64,000 nt of DNA from Rheum nobile (Eukaryota; Streptophyta; Magnoliopsida; Caryophyllales; Polygonaceae): the NCBI GenBank assembly GCA_027886185.1, contig WOAB01000124.1:2976001-3040000 (forward strand). The letters are read 5' to 3'. How positions within the stretch are numbered: position 1 is the stretch's first letter; every line of letters begins with the position of its first letter. Shown in pieces: positions 10,542-19,278 of this stretch. Under the pieces are notes generated by a model. The model was not told the origin of the DNA. It worked only from the letters and a program-made list of their open reading frames with translations, and searched no databases. A program made the position numbers and the translations under genes.

Positions 10542-12221
10542 TCAGGCACCACTGTGACCAGCCGATTGAGCCGATGCGTGGTGAGAAATAAGCGCGCGCA
10601 CATCTGCCATGAGGAGAGTCTGCTGAGCCACCAGGTCCTTCACTGCTCGGCACAGACTCCTCACATCCTTTCCCATCGAGGGATTTGTATTTTGTTCCCC
10701 CTCGGAGCTATCAGCTTCAGATCCCTCCATTTCCTCAACATCCTCTACAACCACAGAAGCTGCAGGAGCGCCCTCGACCTTCACCCAGCCTTCTCCCTCT
10801 AGAAGAGCAAACTGCATCTTGTGCAGATTGCTTGCATTGAAGGGACGGGAGAAGACACTCACATCCTCCGACGCGTCGTAGACTTTGTGGTACTCCAGAA
10901 TCTTTTTGACGTCACGAGGAAAGGGAAGAGCATGCTGAGTGGTGTTCCGGGCATGGGCCATATGCTGCATCAAAATCATTGGGAGGCAGACGAGCTCCTT
11001 TTTCAGCAGAAGGGACAGAAGGACAATGTCCAAGATCAGAAGGCGGTTCCTCTTTTGTCCCCTTGGCGTGATGTTGCTGATGAGGAAGTGGTATAGCACT
11101 TTGTTGACGGCCGACATCTCTGAGATGTCAAGATCAGCACTCCCTGGAGCATCCGCAATCCCAGCTACAGCCAGCACAGCCTCTGAGTAGGCAAAATCTT
11201 TCGGCCACCTGCCCTTTGGGTATTCTCCATACCCTTCATGAGGAACACCCAGAACCATGCCCAGCTCAATACTTGAGAAGACATGAATCTCCCCATTCAT
11301 CTTGTAGCTCCCCTGGACAGCATGCGACCGCACTTCCATGATAAATGTGGAGTAGAACTCCCTCAGCAACTCCTTATTCATCTCCACTCCCTCCACAAAC
11401 AGCCTGCTCCACTTCTGTTCCTCCAAGATGTCAAGCACCCCCTCCAGAAAGTTCTCCTTTAGGAACTCAGGGTCCATCAGCAGCTCCCTTACCACGGACT
11501 TGTGGCTCATATTTTTGACATCGTCGACCGCCACAGCCTTTCCTTTGGCTTTGGCCGGCAGACGACGCTGACTTTGACGGACAGGAGCGGTGGACACCTT
11601 GGCTTTCTTTGCTCTGTTCCCGGAGAGGGGTACCGGCTCCTCATCGGAACTCACAGTAATCGCCTTCTCAGACTTCTTCTTAGAGCGGGTCTTCCTCTTT
11701 GACGAGCATGCAATTTTCACCCTGTCGGACGGCTTAGGAGCTTTTGGGGACTCCACCACGTCCACTCCCTCTTCGAGCTCCTTGGAGAGGTCTCGCACCA
11801 CAGACTGAATTTTCTCCTTGACGGCCAGGTGCTCCTCCACCGTGACCGGGGTCTCTTAACCGGGTAGCTCCTTTGTCTCCTCCTCTATGGGGTCGGGATG
11901 GGTAGGCGAGGAATGTACCTCCTCTGTGTTAGTAGAGGAGATGGCAGTGGGGACGGCAGGAGCGGTGTTAAGGTTAGGGTTTTGTGGTACGGGGTCTGTG
12001 TTTGGGTTTGTGGGGGCTACGTAGGGGACCATGGCGAGTTGATCCTGGGATGATGATGGAGGAGGGGTTATGGTGGTGGTCGCCGGAGTGGTGGATGTGG
12101 AGGGTAGGGATTGATTGATGACGGCGATGAGAGCTGGATCGACTCCCATGGCTGTGAGGTTGGAGAGGAGGGTTTGAAGGTTTTCGGCGAAGTTGCTGGG
12201 AATGTTAGAGTTGGAGGCCAT
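10542..12221 (-). pseudogene. Non-pol gene of Copia-2 (plant transposon-protein-like domain)
   Basis: One reading frame of 560 codons runs from ATG at 12221 to the stop at 10542, broken only by a TAA at 11856-11858. The N-terminal 120 residues are rich in Pro, Thr and Ser. Next comes a basic nuclear-signal-like stretch (KRKTRSKKKSEK), then a globular part (about residues 190-450) with LLREFYSTF, MVLGVP and ISNITPRGQ. This resembles the 'putative plant transposon protein' domain found in many plant repeats; the match is from memory. The C-terminus is acidic with a short coiled coil. It is placed between gag and the polypurine tract, where Sireviruses keep an envelope-like gene. I see no signal peptide or clear membrane segment. 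A TATA-like box and CT-rich leader lie just upstream, so it may have its own transcript. Its function is unknown. Confidence 0.7.
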
Positions 12222-12329
12222 TTTTGTGAGAGAGAGAGGGAGCTCAGGGAAGACGAGAGACAGAGAGAGGAGAAGATACTTGATGAAGATTAGGAAACAG
12301 TGAGGGGGAGACTTACCCGGAACACCTCA

Positions 12330-12337
12330 ATATATAG
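12330..12337 (-). promoter_or_regulatory. TATA-like box of the Copia-2 non-pol gene
   Basis: On the minus strand GGCTATATATTGAGG lies about 110 bases before the ATG at 12221. A pyrimidine-rich leader with many CTCTCT repeats separates them. This suggests an internal promoter separate from the LTR. A splice-donor-like GGGTAAGTC sits between them too, so a spliced leader is the alternative. Confidence 0.4.
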
Positions 12338-13353
12338 CCTTCAAAAGATCTTCAAGGGTTTTCAAAGATAAGATCAAATCAATCTGTTTCCAAGAGATAA
12401 TGAACGCGATCTTCCAACTTCCCAAAAATAATTCAAAATCTCGTCTGAATCGAACTGAGTCGGCTGGATTTCTCTTTCCAACTCTCTTTCATCAAAACAG
12501 CCATAAATGCACGACGCGGCTTAACACAAATTGCCATCATTACAACCTGCAAACACGTCAACTCAACCTGCAGGCACAGAAGCCGAATCGTTTCCCACCA
12601 ATCCAAAAGAGTAGTAAGGTGTGATGCTCGGGGTTAGTTACCAGAGAGGGTACAAAAGAGCATCACACCAAAACATATGATTTTTGCGATTGAATTTTAC
12701 ATCATGCATAAGAGGTATCCAGTTGTAGATGATAAGAGGGGTTCATAGGAGACTTTAAGCACGGCGGTCTGGGTAAGCTGTAGAATCAACTATCATTTGG
12801 GCTTATGATGAGGGAACAAAATATCAAGTTGATTCTTTTGGGCCGAAATAGAGCTGATTCATGTTACATATGATAAAGGAAGTAAAAGCACATAGTCAAG
12901 CTTTTCGAAAATTAATACCCAATGAAGCTAATGCATAATAAGGCATGAAGATTCGACTTTCACAGTTTACCACGTAATCTAGCCAATCATCGAGGGAACA
13001 CAACACATAGACATGTAGTTAGGGGAACAAACCAGACTTCGTATGGAACTGAATGCATAGTTCCCCAACAGGTGTTCCAATGAGAAAATTGGCATTTGAT
13101 CCCCCGTTTGCCAATCTTTCTCGACACAGTGATGTCCTTCCTAGATGTACATGGTACCTGAAATTTTCACACAAGGTACAGATTAGTCATTAAGTCCTTG
13201 TCCACATCACCTTTACCTCTGACACCAGGCCTTTGAGTCTCAAGTATTCCATGCAGAAGTGAGGTGAGACTCGCTTTGTTCCCTGTCACGTAGCTGACCC
13301 TTGTATGAATGACACACTGGGAGCATTCCTCACTTTGTCCTGCACAGAAAGAG
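12338..13353 (-). other. Pol-less middle of Copia-2
   Basis: About 1 kb between gag and the second gene where protease, integrase and RT would be in a complete element. There is no open frame above 90 codons in sense and no protease, integrase or RT motif. It looks like noncoding sequence left after loss of pol. Confidence 0.65.
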
Positions 13354-15309
13354 TTAGTTTTTGCGAACCCAGACAAGCTTATGCTTTCTGGGTTTGGGAG
13401 CAACATATCTAATCTTAGGAGGTTCAACTTCTATATGCTTCCTAGTAGTGCGAGCAATCTCCTCATTATGTTGCTTCAGCAGACACTCTTGCTTGTAATG
13501 ACCAGAATGCCCGCAATACCAACAGACCCTTTGACACTTCAGATCTACATACTTGCTCTGTCCTGGCCAAATTATTTTGTTAGCAATCCTTGACTGAAAA
13601 TCAATATTATTGGACTTACTGCTTTGGGATTGCTTCAGCCAAATTGCATGAGCCTTCTGTCCATGATACCAAGCCTTGCCTTCCTCAGTCGAATTAGAAC
13701 AGTCTTTGTCTTTGTTCCCTCCGGAGGAACATTCCCCCTTTTCTTTTACATACTGTTTTCCTTCGACTTTGGAGCCTTTTTTCTTAGTGTCATCAACAGG
13801 AAGCTTAGGTTGATAGCCAATTCCAAAGCGAGGTACTTCCTTCTTTTCAGGTTTCTTTTCATTCTTGGCTGCAACAAAGACAATACATTTTGGCTCGTCC
13901 TTCTGTTCCTCACTGAGTTTGGTTAGATCACTAGAAAGTTTTGCATTTCCTAGTTTTAACATTAAAGACTCAGCCTCGAGTGAGGAAACAGTGGACTCTA
14001 GAGACTTAATCTTTTCAGTGAGTTCTGGACACTCAGAGCATGTGTTTGAAGAAGAAGATGAACCTTTCTCAAGCGTGAACACTTTTTCAGCCCAAACCTG
14101 ATTTTCTTTGATCAGACCTGAGATCGATTCATCTTTCTCTTCGAGTTGCTCACTGAAAAGATTACTCTCGCGAACGAGATTCTTAATGAGAGAGATCAAG
14201 CTTTCTTTAGATTTGCATCTTAAGCTTGATATAAGATCAGATTCAGTTACCTTATCGTTGATTACCTCTCCCTTTGTCTCGTTTGGAACTTCAACGGCCA
14301 TTAAGCATACATCCCTGGAATGTGACGAATCTTCGTCATCTGAGTCTGATTCTCCCCAGGTGGCAACCATTGCTTGCTTCCCTTCATTTGCTGGAGGCAT
14401 TCCTGCCTTCTTCTTAAAGCAGTTTCTGGCCATGTGTCCCTTGTTCTGACAGTGGTAACAAACCACATCTTTCATGTCTCTGTTCCCTTCAGAGGAACTG
14501 GGCGAGTCCTTGTTCCGAGACCATATCTTCCTCATTGCCCTTGTGATAAGAGCAACATCTTCATCACCATCCTCATCTTCATCGCCCGTTTGAGACAGAT
14601 CAAATGCCATTTCCACCTTCAGGGCAATGCTCTTCACCTTCTCCTCTCCTTTCTTGTTTATCTTATGGTTATAGACAGAGGTGTTGCTTTCCAGCTTAGC
14701 AACCACCTCTTCCATGGTAAGAGTCTCGACGTCTGTTTGAGAGTAGAGGGCAAGAGCAATGACATCCCACTGAGTGTTGAGACCTTGCATGAAGTGATGA
14801 GTCAACTTCCAGTCTGGCATTATTTCACCAAGGTACTGAAGCTGACCAACTAGCCCATGGAACCTGGAGTAGTACTCTTGAATGTGTTCATCTTTTCCTT
14901 GAGAAACTTGGTCATACTCCTTGATCAGAGAAAGGATCTTGTTCTTCTTCGTGTCTTCATTTCCTTGATGAAGGCGCTTCAAAGCATCCCAGATCTCCTT
15001 AGCAGTTTTGTAGCTCGTGATTTTCTTGAGATCTGAGGGAGAAAGAGCCATGTGGAGGATCTTCTTGGCCCTGTTGTTTTTCTCCGATTTCTTCCAGTCC
15101 TCATCGGTGTAGTCGATCTTTGGTTTTGGCTTAGTCTCATCTTCGTCATTCTTGATAACCAAAGGACCGACTTCTATGACTCTCCAGATCTGTCCGTCGA
15201 GGGAACAAATGTGGGACTCGATTTGTTCCATCCACCAATCATACTCACCGGCCTTTAGCATTGGCGGCTTCCAGAATGAATCACCGATTGCATTGCTTGA
15301 CGACAACAT
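13354..15309 (-). CDS. Copia-2 gag, 651 aa
   Basis: An uninterrupted Gag frame, starting MLSSSNAIGDSF about 43 bases inside the primer site. Residues 1-210 form the UBN2/Retrotran-gag type region, with WWMEQIESHIC, AKEIWDALKRLHQG and YYSRFHGLVGQL. A first CCHC knuckle CYHCQNKGHMARNC lies at about 286-299. Acidic serine-rich and coiled-coil parts follow (about 310-470). A second knuckle CWYCGHSGHYKQEC lies near 595-608, and the end is basic. Gag packages the RNA and forms the particle. Being intact at this length in an element with no pol fits a non-autonomous element that supplies its own Gag. Confidence 0.88.
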   Translation of the reverse strand: MLSSSNAIGDSFWKPPMLKAGEYDWWMEQIESHICSLDGQIWRVIEVGPLVIKNDEDETKPKPKIDYTDEDWKKSEKNNRAKKILHMALSPSDLKKITSYKTAKEIWDALKRLHQGNEDTKKNKILSLIKEYDQVSQGKDEHIQEYYSRFHGLVGQLQYLGEIMPDWKLTHHFMQGLNTQWDVIALALYSQTDVETLTMEEVVAKLESNTSVYNHKINKKGEEKVKSIALKVEMAFDLSQTGDEDEDGDEDVALITRAMRKIWSRNKDSPSSSEGNRDMKDVVCYHCQNKGHMARNCFKKKAGMPPANEGKQAMVATWGESDSDDEDSSHSRDVCLMAVEVPNETKGEVINDKVTESDLISSLRCKSKESLISLIKNLVRESNLFSEQLEEKDESISGLIKENQVWAEKVFTLEKGSSSSSNTCSECPELTEKIKSLESTVSSLEAESLMLKLGNAKLSSDLTKLSEEQKDEPKCIVFVAAKNEKKPEKKEVPRFGIGYQPKLPVDDTKKKGSKVEGKQYVKEKGECSSGGNKDKDCSNSTEEGKAWYHGQKAHAIWLKQSQSSKSNNIDFQSRIANKIIWPGQSKYVDLKCQRVCWYCGHSGHYKQECLLKQHNEEIARTTRKHIEVEPPKIRYVAPKPRKHKLVWVRKN

Positions 15310-15351
15310 CTTTCCTGCAAATTCTGTAACGAAAACAATCTAGAGCACCAG

Positions 15352-15363
15352 GCTCTGATACCA
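15352..15363 (-). promoter_or_regulatory. Primer binding site of Copia-2
   Basis: On the minus strand TGGTATCAGAGC lies two bases from the inner edge of the 5' LTR, complementary to initiator tRNA-Met. Confidence 0.9.
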
Positions 15364-15365
15364 AT

Positions 15366-16288
15366 TGTCGGATCGTTAGAGTTACGTCTGAGGGAACAAA
15401 AAGCTTTGTTCCCACAGAAGGCACATCGGATTTAAATAGCAAGAAAGATAACAGAACGAACTCACGATATATAGTGGAAACCCTGATTAGCAAAACTAGC
15501 TTCTCAAGGAAAAACCACTACCTTCAAGCTTCCGCTTGAGAGGATTTTGAACTGCGTACTTGTCTTATTAGTTTCTTGCTTGATTACACTTGTATCCTGG
15601 ACTTCGACCTCTAAACAACCAGCTAGACTCGAAACCTCTTCTACAACGATGAATCAAACTCAACTCTCAAAGACTCATACGCACCTCACTCTCTTTCTCT
15701 CTTTTTTTTTCCGTTCAAAGTCGTTCTGAGCCGCGAAGTCGTACCTAAGAAATGAATCCTCACTTCACTTAAATACAACTCGGCAGAAACCCTAATTGAC
15801 ACAAATTAGGAAATACTAGAATCGGATTACAAAGATATGATTTTGTTTGGAAGATAAGATATCACAACCGATTATATTAATTAAGGAAGGAGTTCCCTAA
15901 TTAATCCAACCGATTGGATTTATTCTTCTCTCTCCAATCGCCTTATCTTAGGAAAGATTCCTAGGATAACACGATCGAGTCTTTTCTCTCTTTCCATATC
16001 TTTGCGCAATCCGGCTTGATCCTTGGAGCCGAAGTCTTCATCCTCTACCGCGTGGCTTCTTGATTTGTTTCCTTAATTCTGCACGCTGTATGACTTCTTT
16101 CCTTTTGCAGCTTCGATCTTGGTCTGTCACTTCAGTTCCTGGAGAGGTAACAAAGCACTTGCTAAGTCTTTGTTCCCTCTGAGATCCTCTGTTGCAACGC
16201 TCCCTGGGAAAACTCTTCTTGTCCCTGAAACACTTGGTACACATATTAGTTGAGTGTTTGTAACCATCAAAACCTAAGGAATTCAACA
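15366..16288 (-). repeat. Copia-2 5' LTR
   Basis: A 923-bp partner of the 3' LTR at 9203-10124, with the same TGTCGG and TTCAACA ends. It is followed by the target duplication TAGGT at 16289-16293 and then the resumed Copia-1 LTR. Confidence 0.92.
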
Positions 16289-16293
16289 TAGGT

Positions 16294-16602
16294 GTCTTGT
16301 TGTTTTGCTCTTGGATGGTGGCAGGCTTTTGGAAGCTTCTCTCAAGTCGTTTTCACTTCCTTTTGTCCGAGGTTTAGTGTTCCCAGATTTCTCGGGAAAA
16401 GCAAAGTCACGTGTTGTATTTCTGGGCACACCTGGGTTCCTTTGGCTTGCTTGTTTGGTTTCTTTATCTTGTTTGGCTTCCATGGTTCCAACAACTGTCA
16501 TGCGGTTCCTCCAAACACATCTTTGAGATAAAACATTAGTATCAAAATATTTGTCATCTTCAAAAGTAGAGAAACTGAGGAAAGGAACTCTCAGGGGAAC
16601 CG
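16294..16602 (-). repeat. Copia-1 5' LTR, second part (subtype B)
   Basis: It continues the LTR interrupted at 9202 (GTCTTGTTGTTTTGCTCTTG, the complement of the plus-strand 3' LTR near 24562). It ends in GGAACCG at 16596-16602, which is shared with the inverted plus-strand LTR. The last 23 or so bases of the LTR terminus are missing, so this is a truncated end. Confidence 0.88.
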
Positions 16603-17588
16603 CAGGACAATTATTGGAACCATGGAAGCCAAACAAGATAAAGAAACCAAATAAGCAAGCCAAAGGAACCCAGGTGTGCCCAGAAATGCAACACATGACT
16701 TTGCTTTTCCCGAGAAATCTGGGAACACTAAACCTCGGACAAAAGGAGGTGAAAGCGACTTGAGAGAAGCTTCCAAAAGCCTGCCACCATCCAAGAGCAA
16801 GACTCCAAGATGCCTAGAATAATGAACCTCGGACAAAGGCACTGAAAGCGACAGCTCATAGAGATGTCACTATCCAGAAGACAGTTCCCAAGTGCCCAGA
16901 TTGTTGAACCTCGGAAGAAGGAAGCTGGAGAACGACTTGGCTGAAGTAGTTGACTAACCTAGAAGGATTCTGAGTTGCCTAGGTTGTTTGCATATGTCAA
17001 AGACAACGTGGACCAAGGAGAACCACACATCCTAGGGCAAGCTCGATCTGTGGGAACCAAGAGAAGTTTAAGCTGCGAAGAATCCTCTATAAAAGGTAGA
17101 CTAACTCAAGGGTTATCTTCAAGCACTAAAATACGACTCACACACATTAGCAAATATCCAGTGTGAACCTTCAAATAAGATCATCAAAGCAAACCGAGAT
17201 CAAGAGGAACCAATCAAGGAATAGAAGAGCTGAGTGCTAAGTTCATGTGACTGTAAGTGATAGTTCCTAGATACGAAGGTATGTTTCTTGGATTGATTAT
17301 TGATTGTGTTAAGTTATCTAGGATTGCCTAACTGTGTGTAAGGCAAAGAAACTGTGTGTTTGTTCCTAGGATAAGTTGTAACCAAAAGAGATAAGAAATC
17401 AAGAAGTAGACCTTGAAATCCTTTCGAAAGAAAGGTAGTGGTTTTTATCCTGGATTGCTAGTTGGCAATCAAAGGTTTCCACTATAAGGAATTTGTCATT
17501 TGTTTGATTGTTTATTTCCGCTGCGAAGGGAACTTAGAATCGATATTATGAGTTCCTTAAGTTATTATCTAACAATCACGATCCTACA
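16603..17588 (+). repeat. Copia-1' 5' LTR, 5'-truncated (subtype A)
   Basis: It runs from the shared GGAACCG to ATCCTACA beside the primer site. A TATA box lies at 17088-17094. Diagnostic bases (CTTCGGAAGAAG-type region near 16915, CTAGAATAATGAACC near 16815) match the 3' LTR of Copia-1 at 475-1586, not this element's own 3' LTR. Confidence 0.88.
17088..17094 (+). promoter_or_regulatory. LTR TATA box of Copia-1'
   Basis: CCTCTATAAAAGG, about 500 bases before the LTR end. It is intact and would drive transcription to the right, opposite to the matching box at 8918-8924. Confidence 0.6.
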
Positions 17589-17590
17589 AT

Positions 17591-17602
17591 TGGTATCAGA
17601 GC
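17591..17602 (+). promoter_or_regulatory. Primer binding site of Copia-1'
   Basis: TGGTATCAGAGC two bases after the LTR end, complementary to initiator tRNA-Met. Confidence 0.9.
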
Positions 17603-17638
17603 AGGAAAAGCTCTAGATCTTTGTTAAGTTTGCAGATC

Positions 17639-19278
17639 ATGTCTCAACCAAGCAAGTTTGAGCTCGGAATCTCCACCAACAAGCCACGTCTCCGAAAGAA
17701 ATGAGAAGAAACATGGTGGGAAAAGTGCATGGAAAGCCACATCAAGACCAACGACTACCAATGCTGGAGGATAGTCGAAAATGGAGATGGCCATGTCGAT
17801 CTCACCATGAAGGAAGAAGACTGGAAACTAGAACACTATGTCATCATGGAGAAGAATGCCAAGGCCAGGCAGTTCATCCTCAATGGATTGGACAGAGAGG
17901 ACATGGACAAGGTCATAGGCATCAAGACGGCCAAGGAGATGTGGAAATCTCTCAAGGAGATGCATGAAGGAAATGAGGAACTAAAGCAAAGCAGAAAGTT
18001 TGCTTTGGAAGGAGAATACCACACCTTCAAAATGATGGAAACTGAGACCATCTCAGAGTACTACTCCCGCTTCAACAGATTGATTGGAAAGTTGACAGCG
18101 GCGAGAGTCGATCTGGATGAAGTTTCCAAGTCCCTAGTGGTCATCAATGGACTCAACTCCAAGTTCACCCTTCTCAAGGGAATCATGAAGAACACTCCAG
18201 ACATCCAATCCCTTCCCTTGACCCAAGTCATAGGGAAACTGGAGGTTGAAGAAGGAGAGCACAACAAGGCCAATGCCGACAAGAAACTGGAGAAAGGAAT
18301 CGCCCTTAAGATCTCCAAAGCCTTCTCTAGGCTTGAGATGGAGCAAGAGAACTCGGACCTGGAAGAAGAAGAGGACGAGCTAACAACCCTCTTCTCAAAG
18401 AATATCAAAAAATTCTTTGTGAAGGGAAGGTTCCAAAAGGGCAGTTTCTCCCACAATGGACCCATAAGGGATCTCAAAGAAGTCTCTTGTTACGAGTGTA
18501 AAGAAAAAGGACACTATGCTAAGAACTGTCCCAACAAGGAAGACTTCAAGGAAGAAGAAAGACCTCAGAAAAGGAAGGCTCTCGTAGCCTCATGGGGAGA
18601 AGAATCAGATGAGGAACTGGATCTGAGTGGCTTCTCTGGAGGAAGATGTCTCATGGCAAAAGGAGACTCAAGCGACTCATAAGACCTTGAGGTAACTTCT
18701 GACGATCTCTTAAAATCCCTAGCTGATTGTGATAAGAAACAACTTCTTAAGATCATAAAGAAACTAGGAAAGGAAACCAGTTCCCTTCAATAGAAACTTG
18801 ATGATTGTGATGATGAAATTGCTTACTTGACTGTTGAGAATTCTGTTTAGAGTAAGAAACTTGATGAAACTGAGAAAGACCTAGCTGAAACTCACTCCAA
18901 ACTCATTGATATTAGGAATGTGCATGCTAGTCACCTTAAAACTTGCAAATCTTGTGATGAAACTAGCATAGATTCTGTCAAAATTCCCTTGCATGCTAAC
19001 TTACCTGGAAATGACATGCTTCAATCCATAATTGATAGATTGGACATTCTCATTGATTCTATTAATGAAAAAACGATAAATCAAACTGTTTTTGTGAGAC
19101 AACGTCATGGAATAGGATATGTTAACAACAAAGGGAACAATGATGCTGAAAATGAAAAGGCTAGGCGAGAACTTGTTGAGATGAATGAGAACCTCAGTAC
19201 TACTCTTGCCACTTCTCGTGATAGGAATCAATTCCTATCAGAGAAGATCATGGTTCTTGAGAACAAGGCTGAAAAACA
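17639..19278 (+). pseudogene. Copia-1' gag (broken)
   Basis: It begins MSQPSKFELG as in Copia-1. A TGA follows after about 20 codons (17702-17704, a GGA codon in Copia-1), then a long open stretch to a TAA near 18680 and further stops near 18792 and 18850. The zinc knuckle CYECKEKGHYAKNC is kept. Near 19255-19300 a repeat of GTTCTTGAGAACAAGGCTGA flanks a deletion that removes the part before the second knuckle, compared with Copia-1. It is non-functional. Confidence 0.85.

Larger units (their letters stand above)
9203..16288 (-). mobile_element. Copia-2, pol-less Sirevirus-like element, nested
   Basis: A 7086-bp element with TG...CA LTRs (922 and 923 bp), a tRNA-Met primer site and a polypurine tract, flanked by perfect TAGGT duplications at 9198-9202 and 16289-16293. 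Removing it and one TAGGT restores the continuous Copia-1 LTR. It carries a 651-codon gag and a roughly 560-codon non-pol gene. I find no protease, integrase, RT or RNase H motif in either strand of the internal region, so it depends on pol from elsewhere. The two LTRs differ at about twenty positions by eye, implying a fairly recent insertion. The Copia/Sirevirus assignment is inferred from gag, PBS and multiple polypurine tracts. Confidence 0.9.
475..16602 (-). mobile_element. Copia-1, Sirevirus-like LTR retrotransposon, interrupted
   Basis: Minus-strand Ty1/Copia element: 3' LTR 475-1586, polypurine tract 1587-1600, pol 3120 to about 6300, gag 6781-8373, primer site 8410-8421, 5' LTR 8424-9202 continuing at 16294-16602. 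The gap 9203-16293 is the nested Copia-2 plus one copy of its target duplication. The order gag, protease, integrase, RT, RNase H fixes the Copia class. Assignment to the Sirevirus lineage is inferred from the long gag with coiled-coil tail and two zinc knuckles, the 1.5-kb region between pol and the LTR, and repeated polypurine tracts there. Gag and pol carry stops, so this copy is dead. Its two LTRs are of different subtypes (see findings). Confidence 0.9.

Noticed and set aside
10527..11190. Plus-strand frames opposite the Copia-2 extra gene
   Set aside because: They are shadows of the 560-codon minus-strand frame and have no leader or domain of their own.
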